This document shows, one piece after another, positions 11,950 through 13,278 of a stretch of 13,278 nucleotides of DNA (position 1 is the stretch's first letter; each line of letters opens with the position of its first letter). Source of the stretch: Sva-07 sp031426215 (GTDB taxonomy: Bacteria; Actinomycetota; Acidimicrobiia; Acidimicrobiales; Ilumatobacteraceae); NCBI GenBank assembly GCA_031426215.1, contig JANPKU010000119.1, positions 1 through 13,278 on the forward strand. The letters are read 5' to 3'. Below the pieces are notes generated by a model. The model worked only from the letters and a program-made list of their open reading frames with translations, was not told the origin of the DNA and made no database searches. The position numbers and the translations under genes are program-made.

Positions 11950-13278
11950 ATGTCCCGACGGATCGATATCGAGCTGACGAGCGCGCTCGCCGATGGCTCT
12001 TGGACCTGGCGCGCCGCTGGCGCCAAAAAGCCGAACGGAGTCGTCGACAGTTCGATCCTCCCCGCAGGTTCGACCGTGGGCGACCTGCTCAAGGTCGAGG
12101 TCGAGCAGATGCTCGATGGCATCGAGATCCAATCGATCGTGAGGGGCCGCGAAAAGGCGGGCGACGCCAACGTGCTCGAGCTCCTCCCGAGCGAGCGGCC
12201 GTTCGAAGCCGTCATCGAGACGCGAGCGAAGCGCGACCGGTCGGATCGCGGCGATCGCGATGGGCGCGGCGATCGTGACGGTCGGGGCAAGCGCGACGGG
12301 CGCAACAGGCGTGACGGCCGTTCCGGTGACGGCCGTTCGGGTGAAGGTCGCCCCGGTGACGGCGGACGGTCCGGCGAGGGCGGACGGCGCAACGAACCGC
12401 GTCGACCCCACTTCGACGCCCCGCCCGAGATCCCCCAGCGCCCCAAGCCCAAGCGCTTGCGGCCCGGTAAAGCGCGACGCAACGAGGTCCTCGCTGCGCT
12501 CCCCGAAGAGCAGCGCCCGATCGCCGAACTCGCCCTCCAGGGCATCCCGGCGGTGCGTGCACGCGTGAAGGAGGACAACGTCAAGCTCGAGGCCGAAGGC
12601 AAGCCGACGATGCCAGAGGCCGGCGTCGTCAAGATGGCCGAAGATCTGCTGCCGAAACTGCGCGTCGCCGAGTGGCTCGACCGGGCCGAGGCAGCACAAC
12701 GACAGATGGAACACCTCGATCTACGCGATCTCCGCAGTGTCGTGGCGGCCAGTGACGACTCGAACGTCGCTCGCGATGAAACGAGCCGAGCGCTGGCCGA
12801 GGAGCTCCGCGCGTCACTGGTGCGCAAGCAGGAAGAAGAACTGCTGCTCTGGTTCGGTGACATCGATGCTGCTCTCGGGGTGGGACGGATTATTCGGGCG
12901 CTGCGGTTGTCGTCCCAGCCGCCCAAGGCCGGCGTGATGTTCCCGCCCGAACTCGCCCGCCGTCTCAGCGAGGCCGCCACCGCAGCGTTGCTGCCCGATG
13001 ATCTGGCTGATCGATGGATCGCCGTGCTGGAGGCGGTGGCCTTCTCGCCGGTGCGTACGCTCGTCACGCCGACGGTGCCCCCGACGACGATCACCGACGA
13101 CCTTCGCTCCACGATGGTGCGCCTCGGTCCGGCACTCCCCCAGATCGCTGCGCTGCTCGGTGTCGAGGTTCCTGCCGGTACACCCAAGCCGAAGCCACTG
13201 CGTCAGCAGCCTGCGCGCAAGGACGCCAAGAAGGGTGCTCGCAAGGACGCGAAGAAGGGTCCGGCTGCGAACGACGCG
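11950..13278 (+). CDS. Unknown protein with Arg/Gly/Asp-rich disordered segment (3' end beyond window)
   Basis: The reading frame is open from ATG 11950 to the right edge with no stop: 443 residues visible, C-terminus missing. I do not recognise the family. Residues about 1-88 look like a compact beta-rich domain (DGSWTWRAAGAKKPNGVV, TVGDLLKVEVEQMLDGIEI), perhaps a small barrel of OB, S1 or TRAM type (inference). Residues about 93-147 are a low-complexity segment of RDG, GDR and GRSG units, followed by a basic Pro-rich linker to about 175. Residues about 176-410 are mostly helical (EEQRPIAELALQGIPAVRAR, LRASLVRKQEEELLLWFG). The tail from about 411 is Lys/Ala-rich with a repeated ARKDAKKG unit. 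The composition suggests RNA or ribosome binding. A 451-codon frame on the opposite strand is a shadow: it runs across both the Arg/Gly/Asp repeats and the promoter gap, and gives Ser/Arg-rich nonsense. Confidence 0.85.
   Translation, partial: MSRRIDIELTSALADGSWTWRAAGAKKPNGVVDSSILPAGSTVGDLLKVEVEQMLDGIEIQSIVRGREKAGDANVLELLPSERPFEAVIETRAKRDRSDRGDRDGRGDRDGRGKRDGRNRRDGRSGDGRSGEGRPGDGGRSGEGGRRNEPRRPHFDAPPEIPQRPKPKRLRPGKARRNEVLAALPEEQRPIAELALQGIPAVRARVKEDNVKLEAEGKPTMPEAGVVKMAEDLLPKLRVAEWLDRAEAAQRQMEHLDLRDLRSVVAASDDSNVARDETSRALAEELRASLVRKQEEELLLWFGDIDAALGVGRIIRALRLSSQPPKAGVMFPPELARRLSEAATAALLPDDLADRWIAVLEAVAFSPVRTLVTPTVPPTTITDDLRSTMVRLGPALPQIAALLGVEVPAGTPKPKPLRQQPARKDAKKGARKDAKKGPAANDA
12226..12390 (+). 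repeat. Degenerate repeats encoding Arg/Gly/Asp-rich units
   Basis: Short imperfect repeats encode RDG/GDR units and then GRSG(D/E)G units. Examples are the near-identical GGCGATCGCGATGGGCGC and GGCGATCGTGACGGTCGG, and later GACGGCCGTTC copies. The array is purely coding and in frame. It probably expands and contracts between strains. Confidence 0.7.
13213..13260 (+). repeat. Two 24-bp tandem repeats encoding ARKDAKKG
   Basis: Two adjacent 24-bp units (13213-13236 and 13237-13260) are identical at 22 of 24 positions. Both encode ARKDAKKG in the Lys-rich tail of the right-edge protein. The two differences are at third codon positions (GCG/GCT and GCC/GCG). Confidence 0.85.

Noticed and set aside
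11832..13187. 451-codon open frame on the minus strand opposite the right-edge gene
   Set aside because: Its product is Ser/Arg-rich without domain-like structure and runs across the Arg/Gly/Asp repeats and the promoter gap into the carbonic-anhydrase-like gene. The plus frame has normal codon use, coherent domains and a clean start after an in-frame stop.
1..13278. CRISPR array, tRNA or rRNA genes, insertion sequences, attachment sites, toxin-antitoxin or defence genes
   Set aside because: Both strands were read for these. No regularly spaced repeats, cloverleaf, transposase, integrase or defence domain was recognised.

Overview
The window is high-G+C DNA from an actinobacterium. The WhiB-family iron-sulfur regulator (a family confined to Actinomycetota and their phages), a MerR regulator resembling mycobacterial Rv1830, an actinobacterial-type tandem glycine riboswitch and frequent GTG starts all point there. 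The style of the unknown genes (Lys/Ala-rich tails, an Arg/Asp/Gly-rich protein) suggests Acidimicrobiia, for example an Ilumatobacter relative, but that placement is inference. The gene content looks like ordinary chromosome: no mobile element, CRISPR array, tRNA or rRNA was seen.

Layout, left to right. (1) 92-2073, plus strand: a MerR-type regulator translationally coupled to gcvT, then a small DUF2256+DUF3253 zinc-finger-like protein. (2) 2093-5868, minus strand: a tandem glycine riboswitch, gcvP, and a coiled-coil protein with a Lys/Ala/Pro tail that overlaps the gcvP stop codon. (3) 5938-7776, minus strand: a secreted M23 peptidase with five peptidoglycan-binding repeats, preceded by a gene-free region of about 300 bp shared with the divergent next gene. 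(4) 8077-9147, plus strand: an L-threonine aldolase family enzyme. (5) 9290-10497, plus strand: a WhiB regulator and a ribokinase-like PfkB kinase. (6) 10488-11878, minus strand: a gamma-carbonic-anhydrase-like protein and the L11 methyltransferase PrmA. (7) 11950 to the right edge, plus strand: a gene open to the window end, encoding a protein of unknown function with a long Arg/Gly/Asp-rich disordered segment.

The left two thirds read as a glycine and one-carbon hub. Threonine aldolase can produce glycine. GcvP and GcvT are two of the glycine cleavage enzymes; GcvH is not in the window and may lie beyond the left edge. A glycine-sensing riboswitch controls gcvP, and a MerR regulator is coupled to gcvT. 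The riboswitch has a visible expression platform: nine bases of aptamer 2 are perfectly complementary to the segment from the end of the gcvP Shine-Dalgarno to the base before its start codon. This predicts translational activation by glycine.

The least explained items are the coiled-coil/Lys-tail protein that shares the gcvP transcript, the Arg/Gly/Asp-rich protein at the right edge, and the structured leader of the M23 peptidase gene. No wholly new multi-gene system could be demonstrated from sequence alone.
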